The notes beneath the pieces are model-generated. The model searched no databases. It saw nothing but the letters and a program-made list of their open reading frames with translations, and was not told the origin of the DNA. Below are positions 41,934-50,773 of a DNA stretch of 64,000 nucleotides, piece by piece (position 1 is the first letter of the stretch; each line of letters begins with the position of its first letter). The translations under genes and the position numbers were made by a program. The stretch lies in contig JAHEIG010000003.1 of assembly GCA_024639515.1 (NCBI GenBank), positions 1-64,000 on the forward strand, read 5' to 3'. The stretch comes from Rhodobiaceae bacterium. GTDB lineage: Bacteria; Pseudomonadota; Alphaproteobacteria; RS24.

Positions 41934-42416
41934 ATGCGCGCGGCCTTCCTGCTTGTCTTTTTGCTCGTCCCAATCATCGAAATTTTTCTATTTGTCGAGG
42001 TCGGAAGCCGCATTGGTGGCGGCTGGACATTCTTGCTCACCCTTGCCACCGCTTTTATCGGCCTGACAGCCATGCGCCGTCAGGGGCTGGCGACACTGGC
42101 CAGCGCTCAACAGGCGCAAATCGAGGGCCGCCCGCCCGTCACCGAAGTGGCGCACGGTATTCTGATTTTGCTGGCTGGTGCTTTATTGTTCATCCCCGGC
42201 TTCTTGACCGACACCATTGGCGGGTTTTTGTTATGGCCATTTGGCCGCAGCTTTTTGCTCGGCACCACACTGGTGCTGGTGGTGCCAGCGTTATTTGCCG
42301 GTGTCCGCGCCAACCCACAGGCCCCACCTTTTGAGCAAGCCCCACAACAGCCCGCCCGCGCGCCCGAGCACGATGGCAAAACCATTGAAGGCGACTTCAC
42401 CATTAATGATGATTAA
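41934..42416 (+). CDS. fxsA: FxsA family membrane protein
   Basis: LVPIIEIFLFVEVGSRIGGGWTFLLTLATAFIGLTAMRRQGL, LLFIPGFLTDTIGGFLLWP. Confidence 0.93.
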   Translation: MRAAFLLVFLLVPIIEIFLFVEVGSRIGGGWTFLLTLATAFIGLTAMRRQGLATLASAQQAQIEGRPPVTEVAHGILILLAGALLFIPGFLTDTIGGFLLWPFGRSFLLGTTLVLVVPALFAGVRANPQAPPFEQAPQQPARAPEHDGKTIEGDFTINDD

Positions 42417-42487
42417 TTGAAGTTTTACTTTCATCGTGGTAATCGAACTGCACCGTTAAAAATATAAAATTGATCAAGGAAAAAGTC

Positions 42488-43030
42488 ATGACGAAATCAG
42501 ACAAAGCTGCCGACGACAACACCGAGCAAATCGCAGCAGAAGAACAAGGCACTGAAGCCACACCAACCGAGCCAGTGGGCCTTCAAATTCTGGGGCAATA
42601 TGTCCGCGACTTGTCGTTTGAAAATCCCGGTGCGCCGAATTTCGCGCCGAGTGAAAATCAGAACGTCAACATAAACGCCAATGTCGGCGCCCGTAAGTTT
42701 TCTGATACAGATTACGAAGTCAGCTTGAAATTCAAAATCACCGCCACCGCCGATGAAGACAAAACCCAGTTCATTGCCGAGCTGGATTATTGCGGTGTGT
42801 TTCGTCTGATGAATATTCCCGAAAGCGATATCCGCCCTGTATTGCTCATCGAAGCACCGCGCCAGCTATTCCCGTTTGCCCGTCGTATTCTGGCCGACGC
42901 CACGCGCGATGGCGGCTATCCACCGGTGATGCTCGACCCGATTGATTTCTTGCAGCTATATCGTAAAGGCCAAGAAGAAGCCGCCGCCAATGGCGACGCG
43001 GCAGCCGAAGGCGAAAACGCGATTAACTAA
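42488..43030 (+). CDS. secB: Protein-export chaperone SecB
   Basis: YVRDLSFENPGAPNF, EVSLKFKITATADEDKTQFIAELDYCGVF, FPFARRILADATRDGGYPPVMLDPIDFLQLY. ORF open to 42470. Confidence 0.97.
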   Translation: MTKSDKAADDNTEQIAAEEQGTEATPTEPVGLQILGQYVRDLSFENPGAPNFAPSENQNVNINANVGARKFSDTDYEVSLKFKITATADEDKTQFIAELDYCGVFRLMNIPESDIRPVLLIEAPRQLFPFARRILADATRDGGYPPVMLDPIDFLQLYRKGQEEAAANGDAAAEGENAIN

Positions 43031-43062
43031 TCAGCGATAATCAGCAGGGTTTGGCGAAGCCG

Positions 43063-43797
43063 TCAGGCTTCGTCACCATCCTTCATCCAAATAGCGCTGC
43101 GCGGCAAATCATTGAGAAACGCCGCATGACGGGCCCGTTCATCCTCGGTAATTCGGGGCTGTAACGGTCGCTCGCGGCGGCGTTGGGGCTGGCGCGGCGA
43201 CAGGCCCGCGCTATTGGCGCCGCCATCTTGCGTCGCCTCTTCGGCTTGCGCCTCACCACCATCATCTTGGAAAATCAGCCCCGGCTGGCGCCCACCCGAT
43301 AACTCAAGATAGACCCCCGCCAGCAACTCGCTATCGAGCAAGGCGCCGTGCAATTCGCGGTTCGAGTTATCGACGCCAAACCGCCGACACAAAGCATCCA
43401 GACTAGCTGGCGCGCCGGGGAATTTCTTGCGGGCAATCAGCAATGTATCCACCGCCTGCGTATACGGGATGGCCGGCTTGCCGATTAGCTGCAACTCGGC
43501 ATTGAGAAACTTCATATCAAACGCCGCATTGTGAATGATCAGCGGGTCATCGCCGATAAATGCGAGAAACGCATCAGCGACCTCGGCAAATCGCGGCTTA
43601 TCAGCGAGAAACTTGCTCGACAGGCCGTGCACATTCTCCGCCTCGCGCGGCATATCGCGTTCGGGGTTGATATATTCATGAAAGGTTTTCTCGGTGGCCA
43701 TACGATTGATCAGCTCAATGCAGCCAATCTCAACAATCCGATCACCCGTCGCCGGATCAAGGCCGGTGGTTTCGGTATCCAGAACGATTTCACGCAT
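43063..43797 (-). CDS. dnaQ: DNA polymerase III epsilon subunit (proofreading exonuclease)
   Basis: REIVLDTETTGLDPATGDRIVEIGCIEL (ExoI), LIIHNAAFDMKFLNAEL (ExoII), HGALLDSELLAGVY (ExoIII). Confidence 0.97.
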   Translation of the reverse strand: MREIVLDTETTGLDPATGDRIVEIGCIELINRMATEKTFHEYINPERDMPREAENVHGLSSKFLADKPRFAEVADAFLAFIGDDPLIIHNAAFDMKFLNAELQLIGKPAIPYTQAVDTLLIARKKFPGAPASLDALCRRFGVDNSNRELHGALLDSELLAGVYLELSGGRQPGLIFQDDGGEAQAEEATQDGGANSAGLSPRQPQRRRERPLQPRITEDERARHAAFLNDLPRSAIWMKDGDEA

Positions 43798-43810
43798 GGT
43801 GTTTCCTCAA

Positions 43811-44452
43811 TTATTTATCGGCATTTTGCATCCGCGCGATGCGCGCCGCCAACGCCTTGGCCTCGCGGCCCTTCAACTGGGTTAGAATATCACGAACCTG
43901 CCGGTGCGCGTCTTCTACAGAAATAGAGGTGTCCACAACAAACTCAGCCCGCGCCCGTTTGTCGGCATCTGGCATTTGTTTGGCGAGAATATCGTCGAGC
44001 CGCTCCGCCGTCATGCCGGGGCGATCGAGCACACGCTGGCGTTGCAGCTCAGCCGGTGCGCTGACCACAACCACCGTGTCGACAAAGCCATCGCCGCCGG
44101 TTTCAAATAATAGCGGGATGTCCAATAAAACCATCTCAGCCTTGGCTTGTTCTTGCTCGGCGAAGAAAGCCATTTGCGATTTCCCGGCTAACGGGTGAAC
44201 GATTTGCTCAAGCTGTTTGAGTTTGTCGGCGTCTTTCAACACGGCTTGGCCGAGTATGCCGCGATCGACCGCGCCATCGACAATCGCCTCGGGCACCAGC
44301 GCGCCAATCGGGGCCACCGCCGCGCCGCCTTTTTCATATAGCGCATGAACCGCCGCATCGGCATCGTAACGCGGCACGCCTTCTGCCTCGAACAAGGCGG
44401 CGGTTTGGGTTTTGCCCATGCCGATTGAGCCGGTTAGTCCGATTAAAAACAT
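43811..44452 (-). CDS. coaE: Dephospho-CoA kinase
   Basis: [38 protein letters not shown]. Confidence 0.96.
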   Translation of the reverse strand: MFLIGLTGSIGMGKTQTAALFEAEGVPRYDADAAVHALYEKGGAAVAPIGALVPEAIVDGAVDRGILGQAVLKDADKLKQLEQIVHPLAGKSQMAFFAEQEQAKAEMVLLDIPLLFETGGDGFVDTVVVVSAPAELQRQRVLDRPGMTAERLDDILAKQMPDADKRARAEFVVDTSISVEDAHRQVRDILTQLKGREAKALAARIARMQNADK

Positions 44453-45306
44453 TAATGCTCTCCTAAGTCTGCCACCAAGCGGTCGCGCAGGGCTTGGTCA
44501 ACCGGTGGGCGCACGCCAAACCATGTTTCAAAAGACAGGGCAGCTTGGTTGATCAACATGCCGAGGCCATCGACCGCCACCAGCCCAGCGGCGCGCGCTG
44601 CTTTCAGCAAGTCGGTTTCGAGCGGCGCATACACAATATCATTAACCACCGCGCCATCGGCCAACCCGTCGAGCGACATCTCCAAAGCTGCGCCGCCTTG
44701 CATGCCGAGGCTGGTGGTGTTGACCAACAGGCCGCAGTGCTCGGCCGCGTCTTCGCGCGCCTGCCAATCAATGATGCGACATGTCGCGTCGGAATCAGCA
44801 ATTAAGTCGACCAATGGCTCGGCCCGCGCGCGGGTGCGGTTGCTCAGCCGAATATCTTTCACACCGGCCTCAGCCAGCGCCGCCAGAATGGCGCGGGTGG
44901 CCCCGCCGGCGCCTAAAATCAGCGCTGGTTTATCGCGCCAGTCTTGCGTCGCTTCGTCCAGAGCGGCGACAAAACCTGCGCCATCTGTGTTGCTGCCAAT
45001 AATTTCGCCATCTTGGAAATGCAGCGTGTTGACGGCGCCGAGTTTTTCGGCCGCCGGGTGCAGCCGGTCAGCCGCGCGATAGGCGTTTTCTTTATGCGGA
45101 ATGGTGACATTGGCGCCGACAAATCCAGCCCGCGCCATAACCTCCAACACGCCCCTAAAATCGGCATCGGGCGAAACCGGGCAACTATCGTAATGCGCGT
45201 TCAAGCCAAGCTGGTCGATCCATCCATTATGGATTAGCGGCGAGCGCGAATGGCTGACCGGCCAGCCGATAATACCGGCGCGTTGGCGATCGGGGGTTTC
45301 GCTCAA
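44452..45306 (-). CDS. aroE: Shikimate dehydrogenase
   Basis: [61 protein letters not shown]. Confidence 0.97.
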   Translation of the reverse strand: MSETPDRQRAGIIGWPVSHSRSPLIHNGWIDQLGLNAHYDSCPVSPDADFRGVLEVMARAGFVGANVTIPHKENAYRAADRLHPAAEKLGAVNTLHFQDGEIIGSNTDGAGFVAALDEATQDWRDKPALILGAGGATRAILAALAEAGVKDIRLSNRTRARAEPLVDLIADSDATCRIIDWQAREDAAEHCGLLVNTTSLGMQGGAALEMSLDGLADGAVVNDIVYAPLETDLLKAARAAGLVAVDGLGMLINQAALSFETWFGVRPPVDQALRDRLVADLGEH

Positions 45307-45890
45307 CCGACCATCCCCCCATGCACCCGCAAGGCAGCCAGCAAAGGCAGCAGCGGCAGGCCCAGCGTGGCGAAATAATCGCCATCAATAGCGTCAAACA
45401 AATGCGACCCCAGCCCTTCGAGCTGATAGCAGCCAACAGAGGCCAGCACTTTATCGCCAGCCGCCGCCAGATAAGCGTCGAGAAAGTCATCAGAGAAATC
45501 GCGCACGCTCAAGGCCACTTGCTGGTCATGGCGCCAAATGGTTTCGCCGTTTTCAACCAGCACCACGCCGCCAATCAGATAATGTGTCTTGCCACGGAAA
45601 AACTGCAAATTGTGTCGCGCCTCTTGCATGTCGGCTGGTTTATCAAACAACCGCCCATCGCATTGCAACAGTTGGTCGGCGCCAATCACCAAGCCCTCAG
45701 CCGCCACCGCTTTGGCCTTGGCCTCAGCCAGAGCCACCGCCAAGCCGGGCGGGTCGCCGGCATGGGTTTGCTTTAGCGCGTCCTCATCGACACCTGACGG
45801 GGCGATCGAAAAGGTTAGGCCAGCACCCTTGAGCACCTCAGCGCGCACAGCGCTTTTTGAAGCCAGAGTCAGAGGTTTAAAAATTTGCAT
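45303..45890 (-). CDS. maf: Maf-like nucleotide pyrophosphatase
   Basis: LTLASKSAVRAEVLKGAGLTF, VIGADQLLQCDGRLFDKP, GCYQLEGLGSHLFDAIDGDYFATLGLPLLPL. Confidence 0.94.
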   Translation of the reverse strand: MQIFKPLTLASKSAVRAEVLKGAGLTFSIAPSGVDEDALKQTHAGDPPGLAVALAEAKAKAVAAEGLVIGADQLLQCDGRLFDKPADMQEARHNLQFFRGKTHYLIGGVVLVENGETIWRHDQQVALSVRDFSDDFLDAYLAAAGDKVLASVGCYQLEGLGSHLFDAIDGDYFATLGLPLLPLLAALRVHGGMVG

Positions 45891-45904
45891 GGGGCACCCA
45901 ATAT

Positions 45905-46720
45905 TTACGCTTTGTGGTCGTGATAAAGATTCAAGATGGCGCTGGCAACCTCTTCAATAGAGCGCCGCGTCACATCCAGCACCGGCCATTTCTGGCGTGC
46001 GAAAAGCCGCCGCGCCTCCGCCGTTTCGGTTTTAATCAATTCAGGGTCGACATATTCGGTTTCCGAGTCCTCGTTCAGACTCATCAGCCGGTTTTTACGG
46101 ATCTGCACCAAACGCTCTGTGCTGGTGGTCAGGCCAACAATCAGCGGGCGGCGCGCTTCGAGCAATTCCTGTGGCGGGTCAATGCCCGGCACCAGCGGCA
46201 CGTTGGCCGCCTTCATGCCGCGATTGGCGAGATACATACAGGTCGGGGTTTTCGAGGTGCGGCTGACGCCGGTCAGAATAATATCGGCGTCGTTCAAATC
46301 GCCCTGGCTTTGCCCGTCATCGTGCTGGATGGTGTAATTCAGCGCCTCAATGCGGCGGAAATAATCTGTGTCGAGGGCGTGCTGGCGGCCCGGCTTGCCA
46401 GCAACCTCAGCATTGAGATAAGCACCCAAAGCGTTCACGAACGGGTCGAGCACTGACATGCAGGGCAGGTTGAGCTGATCGCATTTCGATTGCAGGGTCT
46501 GGCGCAACTCCTCATCAAGGATGGAGAACATCACCGGCCCGGGGTTTTCCTCAATCGACTCGAGGGCGCGGGCCAAGGCTTTTTTGCCGCGCACCAGACC
46601 ATAGGCGTGTTCAACCGCTTGCCGGTCAATAAATTGCGAGCACACAGCTTTAGCGACGGCATTAATCGTCTCACCAGTGCTGTCTGAGATCATGTGTAGA
46701 TGGAAATAAGTGACGCTCAC
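45905..46720 (-). CDS. Pyruvate,phosphate dikinase regulatory protein (PPSR, DUF299 family)
   Basis: FHLHMISDSTGETINAVAKAV, ADIILTGVSRTSKTPTCMYLANRGMKAANVPLVPG. Start taken as GTG at 46720 (VSVTYFHLH); ORF open to 46780. Confidence 0.95.
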   Translation of the reverse strand: MSVTYFHLHMISDSTGETINAVAKAVCSQFIDRQAVEHAYGLVRGKKALARALESIEENPGPVMFSILDEELRQTLQSKCDQLNLPCMSVLDPFVNALGAYLNAEVAGKPGRQHALDTDYFRRIEALNYTIQHDDGQSQGDLNDADIILTGVSRTSKTPTCMYLANRGMKAANVPLVPGIDPPQELLEARRPLIVGLTTSTERLVQIRKNRLMSLNEDSETEYVDPELIKTETAEARRLFARQKWPVLDVTRRSIEEVASAILNLYHDHKA

Positions 46721-47164
46721 GAACACCCCAAGCTGATGTGAATAATGTGAATAGTGAGGATAAGTCGCCGTTCCTGACAATCCAAGACATTTTGTTCACA
46801 TTGCTGTTTTTTCATACCCTGAGTTTCAGGCGATTTATTAAATCACCAGCACCACATCTGAATCATGGGGACAGTTGCGGCTGGGGATAATTTGCTGGCT
46901 TATCCACGTTATTAACATAATCCACAGTCGGCTTTGGCGATAAAACCCGCACCAAAACATCAGCAATATCGGGATTAATCGTGCGACCTATTGGCGAAAT
47001 GTGCATAAAGCTATGTTATCACCGACATTCACAGTCTATGTTGCTGGCGCGCGAGTCTGTGAATTAAGCCCCTTCAACTGGATAATCCACAGAGACAAAG
47101 CGACACTACAACAACTACTATTATTTATATTAATATAGTAAATAGACCCCAGTGAAAGTTCCCG
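46721..47164. other. Candidate chromosomal replication origin (oriC)
   Basis: PPSR/hemE divergent intergenic region. DnaA-box-like 9-mers: TTATCCACG 46900-46908; TAATCCACA 46918-46926 and 47083-47091; reverse TTATCCCCA 46882-46890; reverse TTATCCTCA 46755-46763. AT-rich tract 47105-47145 with palindrome TATATTAATATA (47126-47137). Coding strand bias switches here. Confidence 0.8.
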
Positions 47165-48187
47165 ATGATAAGCAAGCCATTTCTCCGTCTTCTAGAAAAC
47201 AGCCAGCCGCCTGAGACGCCACCTATCTGGCTGATGCGTCAGGCGGGGCGTTATCTCCCCGAATATCGTGCAACGCGCGAGACGGCAGGTGGGTTTCTTG
47301 ATCTTTGTTATAACCCTGCACTCGCAGAAGAAGTCACCCTGCAACCGATTAGGCGCTATGGCTTTGACGCGTCTATTTTGTTTGCTGATATTCTGCTGAT
47401 CCCGCAAGCCTTGGGTCAAAAACTATGGTTCGAAACCGGAGAAGGCCCGCGGCTGACGCCGATCATGGATGCCTCGACATTGGATGGCTCAGACATTATG
47501 GCGACCTTGGCGCCGGTTATTGAAACGGTTGGCCGCTTATCAAAAAGCCTACCGGCTGAAACAACGCTGATCGGCTTTGCTGGTGCGCCATGGACGGTGG
47601 CGACCTATATGGTGGCCGGTCGTGGCACGCCTGACCAAGCACCAGCCCGGGAATTGGCAGAGCAACAGCCAGAAGCGTTTCAAGCGATTATCGATGTGTT
47701 GGTTGAAGCCACTATTGAGTATCTGCACGCACAGGTCTCTGCCGGTGCCGAAGTGGTTCAGCTGTTTGAAAGCTGGGCAGGGTCGCTAACTGGAGCCGCG
47801 TTTGAGCGTTGGTGCATTGAGCCTGTGGCGAAAGTTGTTCAGGGCTTGCGCGGGCGCGGCGTCAGCGTGCCGATTATTGGTTTCCCTCGCGCTGCCGATC
47901 ACGATATGGCAGATTATGTCGCGCGGACCGCGTGCCAGATTTTAGGTCTCGATACATTTGCCGACCGCAAAAGCTTGGCAGCCAATTTGCCGAAAGAGAT
48001 TATCCTGCAAGGTAATCTCGATCCTTTGACCTTGGTTGAAGGCGGGGCCAAATTGGATGCCGCGATTGATGAGATTTTGCAAGACTTTGAAGGCCGCCGT
48101 TTTGTGTTTAACCTCGGGCATGGCATTGTGCCGCAAACACCGCCCGAACATGTGGCGCAACTGGTAAACCGAATTAGGAAAAACTAA
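47165..48187 (+). CDS. hemE: Uroporphyrinogen decarboxylase
   Basis: PPIWLMRQAGRYLPEYRATR, GFAGAPWTVATYMVAG, FNLGHGIVPQTPPEHV. Confidence 0.98.
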   Translation: MISKPFLRLLENSQPPETPPIWLMRQAGRYLPEYRATRETAGGFLDLCYNPALAEEVTLQPIRRYGFDASILFADILLIPQALGQKLWFETGEGPRLTPIMDASTLDGSDIMATLAPVIETVGRLSKSLPAETTLIGFAGAPWTVATYMVAGRGTPDQAPARELAEQQPEAFQAIIDVLVEATIEYLHAQVSAGAEVVQLFESWAGSLTGAAFERWCIEPVAKVVQGLRGRGVSVPIIGFPRAADHDMADYVARTACQILGLDTFADRKSLAANLPKEIILQGNLDPLTLVEGGAKLDAAIDEILQDFEGRRFVFNLGHGIVPQTPPEHVAQLVNRIRKN

Positions 48188-48636
48188 TGCGTGAGTTATT
48201 GCTCGATTACGACCGTTGGATTTTAGCCTTTCACCTGATTTCTGTGATGTTCTGGATGGCTGGCATGTATTATCTGCCACGGTTGTTTGTCTATCACGCC
48301 GAAGCGATTGAAAATGACCAGCCCTATGCCGTGTTTGAGAAAATGGAACATAATCTCATGCGGATCATCATGAACCCGGCGATGATTGTCTCTTGGGTGC
48401 TCGGCTTGGCGTTAATCGCTCGTAGCGGGTTTCTGGAAAATCTTGAAATCTGGTTTATTGTGAAATTCTTACTGGTGGTTATGTTGAGCGGTTATCACGG
48501 CTTTCTCTCCGCCACGCGCAAGAAGTTTATTGGCGGGCAGGCGCCGCGCTCGTCTAAATTTTACCGGATGATTAACGAAATACCGCCGGTTTTCACGGTA
48601 ATTATCGTCATTATGGTGATTGTGAAGCCGTTTTAG
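48187..48636 (+). CDS. hemJ: Protoporphyrinogen oxidase HemJ
   Basis: Multi-TM protein with AFHLISVMFWMAGMYYLPRLFVYH, RIIMNPAMIVSWVLG, KFLLVVMLSGYHG; start overlaps hemE stop (TAATG). Confidence 0.93.
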   Translation: MRELLLDYDRWILAFHLISVMFWMAGMYYLPRLFVYHAEAIENDQPYAVFEKMEHNLMRIIMNPAMIVSWVLGLALIARSGFLENLEIWFIVKFLLVVMLSGYHGFLSATRKKFIGGQAPRSSKFYRMINEIPPVFTVIIVIMVIVKPF

Positions 48637-48644
48637 CAGGTCTC

Positions 48645-48673
48645 TTGTTAAATCAGCCTCATTTGGCTATAAT
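48645..48673 (+). promoter_or_regulatory. Candidate sigma-70-type promoter of rho
   Basis: TTGTTA (48645-48650), 17 bp spacer, TATAAT (48668-48673). Confidence 0.55.
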
Positions 48674-48764
48674 CACCTTCTTCCTGCCTTCGCTGAATGG
48701 CTTACTAGAGCCAGCGCGTATGTCATTACATTACTTTGCTGGCCGTTGATCCCACGGATACACT

Positions 48765-50030
48765 ATGAATCAAATTAAACTCGAGGAACTGAAAGCTAGA
48801 ACGCCGACTGAATTGCTGGCGTTTGCTGAAGAACACGACATTGAAAATGCATCAGCCATGCTGAAGCAAGATATGCTGTTCGCGATTTTGAAGCGTCTGG
48901 CCGAAAACGACACAACGATTATCGGCGAAGGTGTTGTTGAGGTGCTGCAAGACGGCTTCGGTTTCCTGCGCTCGCCAGATGCTAATTACCTGCCAGGGCC
49001 GGATGATATCTATGTCAGCCCATCGCAAATCCGCCGCTTCGCGCTGCGATCGGGCGATACGGTTGAAGGTGAAATTCGTAGCCCGAAAGATGGCGAGCGT
49101 TATTTTGCACTTCTCAAGGTCAATAAAATAAACTTTGAAGACCCTGAAAAAGCTCGCCAGAAAGTCCATTTCGATAATTTGACGCCGCTCTATCCAGATA
49201 GCGCTTTCCGCATGGAAGTGGACACGCCAGATTTGAAAGACCGCTCATCGCGGGTCATCGACATTGTCGCGCCATTTGGTAAAGGCCAGCGCGCCTTGAT
49301 TGTGGCGCCGCCGCGTACTGGTAAAACCGTGCTGCTGCAAAACATCGCCAAATCCATCGCCGCCAATCACCCTGAATGTTACTTGATTGTGTTGCTGATT
49401 GACGAGCGCCCCGAAGAAGTCACCGATATGCAGCGCTCGGTGAAAGGTGAGGTGGTATCCTCAACCTTTGACGAGCCAGCTACCCGCCACGTGCAAGTAG
49501 CTGAAATGGTTATCGAAAAAGCCAAGCGCTTGGTCGAACATGGGCGCGATGTGGTGATCCTTCTGGATAGTATCACCCGCTTGGGTCGGGCTTATAATAC
49601 AGTCGTGCCAAGCTCCGGCAAGGTGCTGACCGGTGGTGTCGATGCGAACGCCTTGCAGCGTCCAAAACGCTTCTTTGGTGCGGCGCGGAATATTGAAGAA
49701 GGCGGCTCGCTGACGATTATCTCAACCGCGCTGATTGAAACCGGCTCGCGGATGGATGAAGTGATCTTTGAAGAATTCAAAGGCACTGGTAACTCAGAAG
49801 TGGTGCTGGATCGCAAAGTTGCGGATAAGCGCGTGTTCCCGGCCATCGACATTATGAAGTCGGGCACGCGGAAAGAGGAGTTGCTGACCGATAAGGATAC
49901 GCTGGCGAAAATTTATGTGCTGCGCCGTATCCTCAACCCAATGGGATCGGTCGATGCGATTGAGTTCCTGCTCGATAAGCTGAAAAACACCAAAACCAAT
50001 GACGAGTTCTTCGACTCGATGAACACCTAA
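48765..50030 (+). CDS. rho: Transcription termination factor Rho
   Basis: [75 protein letters not shown]. Confidence 0.99.
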   Translation: MNQIKLEELKARTPTELLAFAEEHDIENASAMLKQDMLFAILKRLAENDTTIIGEGVVEVLQDGFGFLRSPDANYLPGPDDIYVSPSQIRRFALRSGDTVEGEIRSPKDGERYFALLKVNKINFEDPEKARQKVHFDNLTPLYPDSAFRMEVDTPDLKDRSSRVIDIVAPFGKGQRALIVAPPRTGKTVLLQNIAKSIAANHPECYLIVLLIDERPEEVTDMQRSVKGEVVSSTFDEPATRHVQVAEMVIEKAKRLVEHGRDVVILLDSITRLGRAYNTVVPSSGKVLTGGVDANALQRPKRFFGAARNIEEGGSLTIISTALIETGSRMDEVIFEEFKGTGNSEVVLDRKVADKRVFPAIDIMKSGTRKEELLTDKDTLAKIYVLRRILNPMGSVDAIEFLLDKLKNTKTNDEFFDSMNT

Positions 50031-50731
50031 AGCGCGTCGGCAAACACCGCCAGCGTGCGTTGGTGGGCCGCCTCGCTTGCAGCAGCGTCATAATGTGCCC
50101 CGCCAATACGAGCGAAAGCATGGTCTTGTTCGGCATAATCAAAAACCGTCACTTGTGGGTGCGCGTCAAGGCCGGCATGAATGGCGGCTTGCGCCTCGGC
50201 CGGGACAAATTCATCAAGACCGGCGACATGCAGCACCAGCGGGGCTGAAATGTTTTCCGCCTCACCGATGAGGTCTTGAATGCCGACGCCGTAATAGCCG
50301 ACATTGGCATCGGCATTGGTGCGTGTGGCGGCAAGATAGGCCATGCGACCCCCGAGGCAGAAGCCGACCGTGCCGACCTTGCCATTGCACTGGCTATCGG
50401 CCCGCAATGTATCAATCGCCGCTTGAATATCTTGCACGCCCAAATCGCCGTCAAAAGCGTTCATCAGGGCAAAGGCCTTTTGCCATTCTTCTTCGGTCTG
50501 GTCGGTCAGCGAGACATTCGGCTCAACCCGCCAGAACAGATCCGGCGCCAGGGCCAGATAGCCTTGCTCGGCATACCAATCGGCAATGCCGCGAATGTCG
50601 GCGTTGACGCCAAAGATTTCTTGAATGACCACAACCGCGCCGACGCTGTCACCTTGGGGCCGCGCCAGATAGGCGTCATAGTCACCGCTCTGTGTGTTTA
50701 CCTTGATTGTTTGTGAGCTGATTGCGGTCAT
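50027..50731 (-). CDS. Dienelactone hydrolase family protein
   Basis: [52 protein letters not shown] nucleophile Cys, [18 protein letters not shown]. Confidence 0.93.
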   Translation of the reverse strand: MTAISSQTIKVNTQSGDYDAYLARPQGDSVGAVVVIQEIFGVNADIRGIADWYAEQGYLALAPDLFWRVEPNVSLTDQTEEEWQKAFALMNAFDGDLGVQDIQAAIDTLRADSQCNGKVGTVGFCLGGRMAYLAATRTNADANVGYYGVGIQDLIGEAENISAPLVLHVAGLDEFVPAEAQAAIHAGLDAHPQVTVFDYAEQDHAFARIGGAHYDAAASEAAHQRTLAVFADAL

Positions 50732-50773
50732 GTTTCTCTCCCTGTTTCATTGGTCTTTAATTTGTTTTGGTTA

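Noticed and set aside
41863-41960. Short CxxC-containing frame (MAIFRRDCKVCEPKL...) upstream of fxsA
   Set aside because: Continues out of frame into fxsA with no stop in the gap and no conservation evidence; likely chance.
47105-47130. Possible DnaA-trio repeats (CTA-CTA-TTA-TTT) 3' of the TAATCCACA box
   Set aside because: Only about four consecutive trinucleotides fit and they lie about 25 nt from the nearest box, further than I would expect; not enough to call without experimental data.
46721-47164. CtrA-type TTAA-N7-TTAA sites in the candidate origin
   Set aside because: I found single TTAA motifs but no full-spaced pair, so Caulobacter-like CtrA control is not supported.
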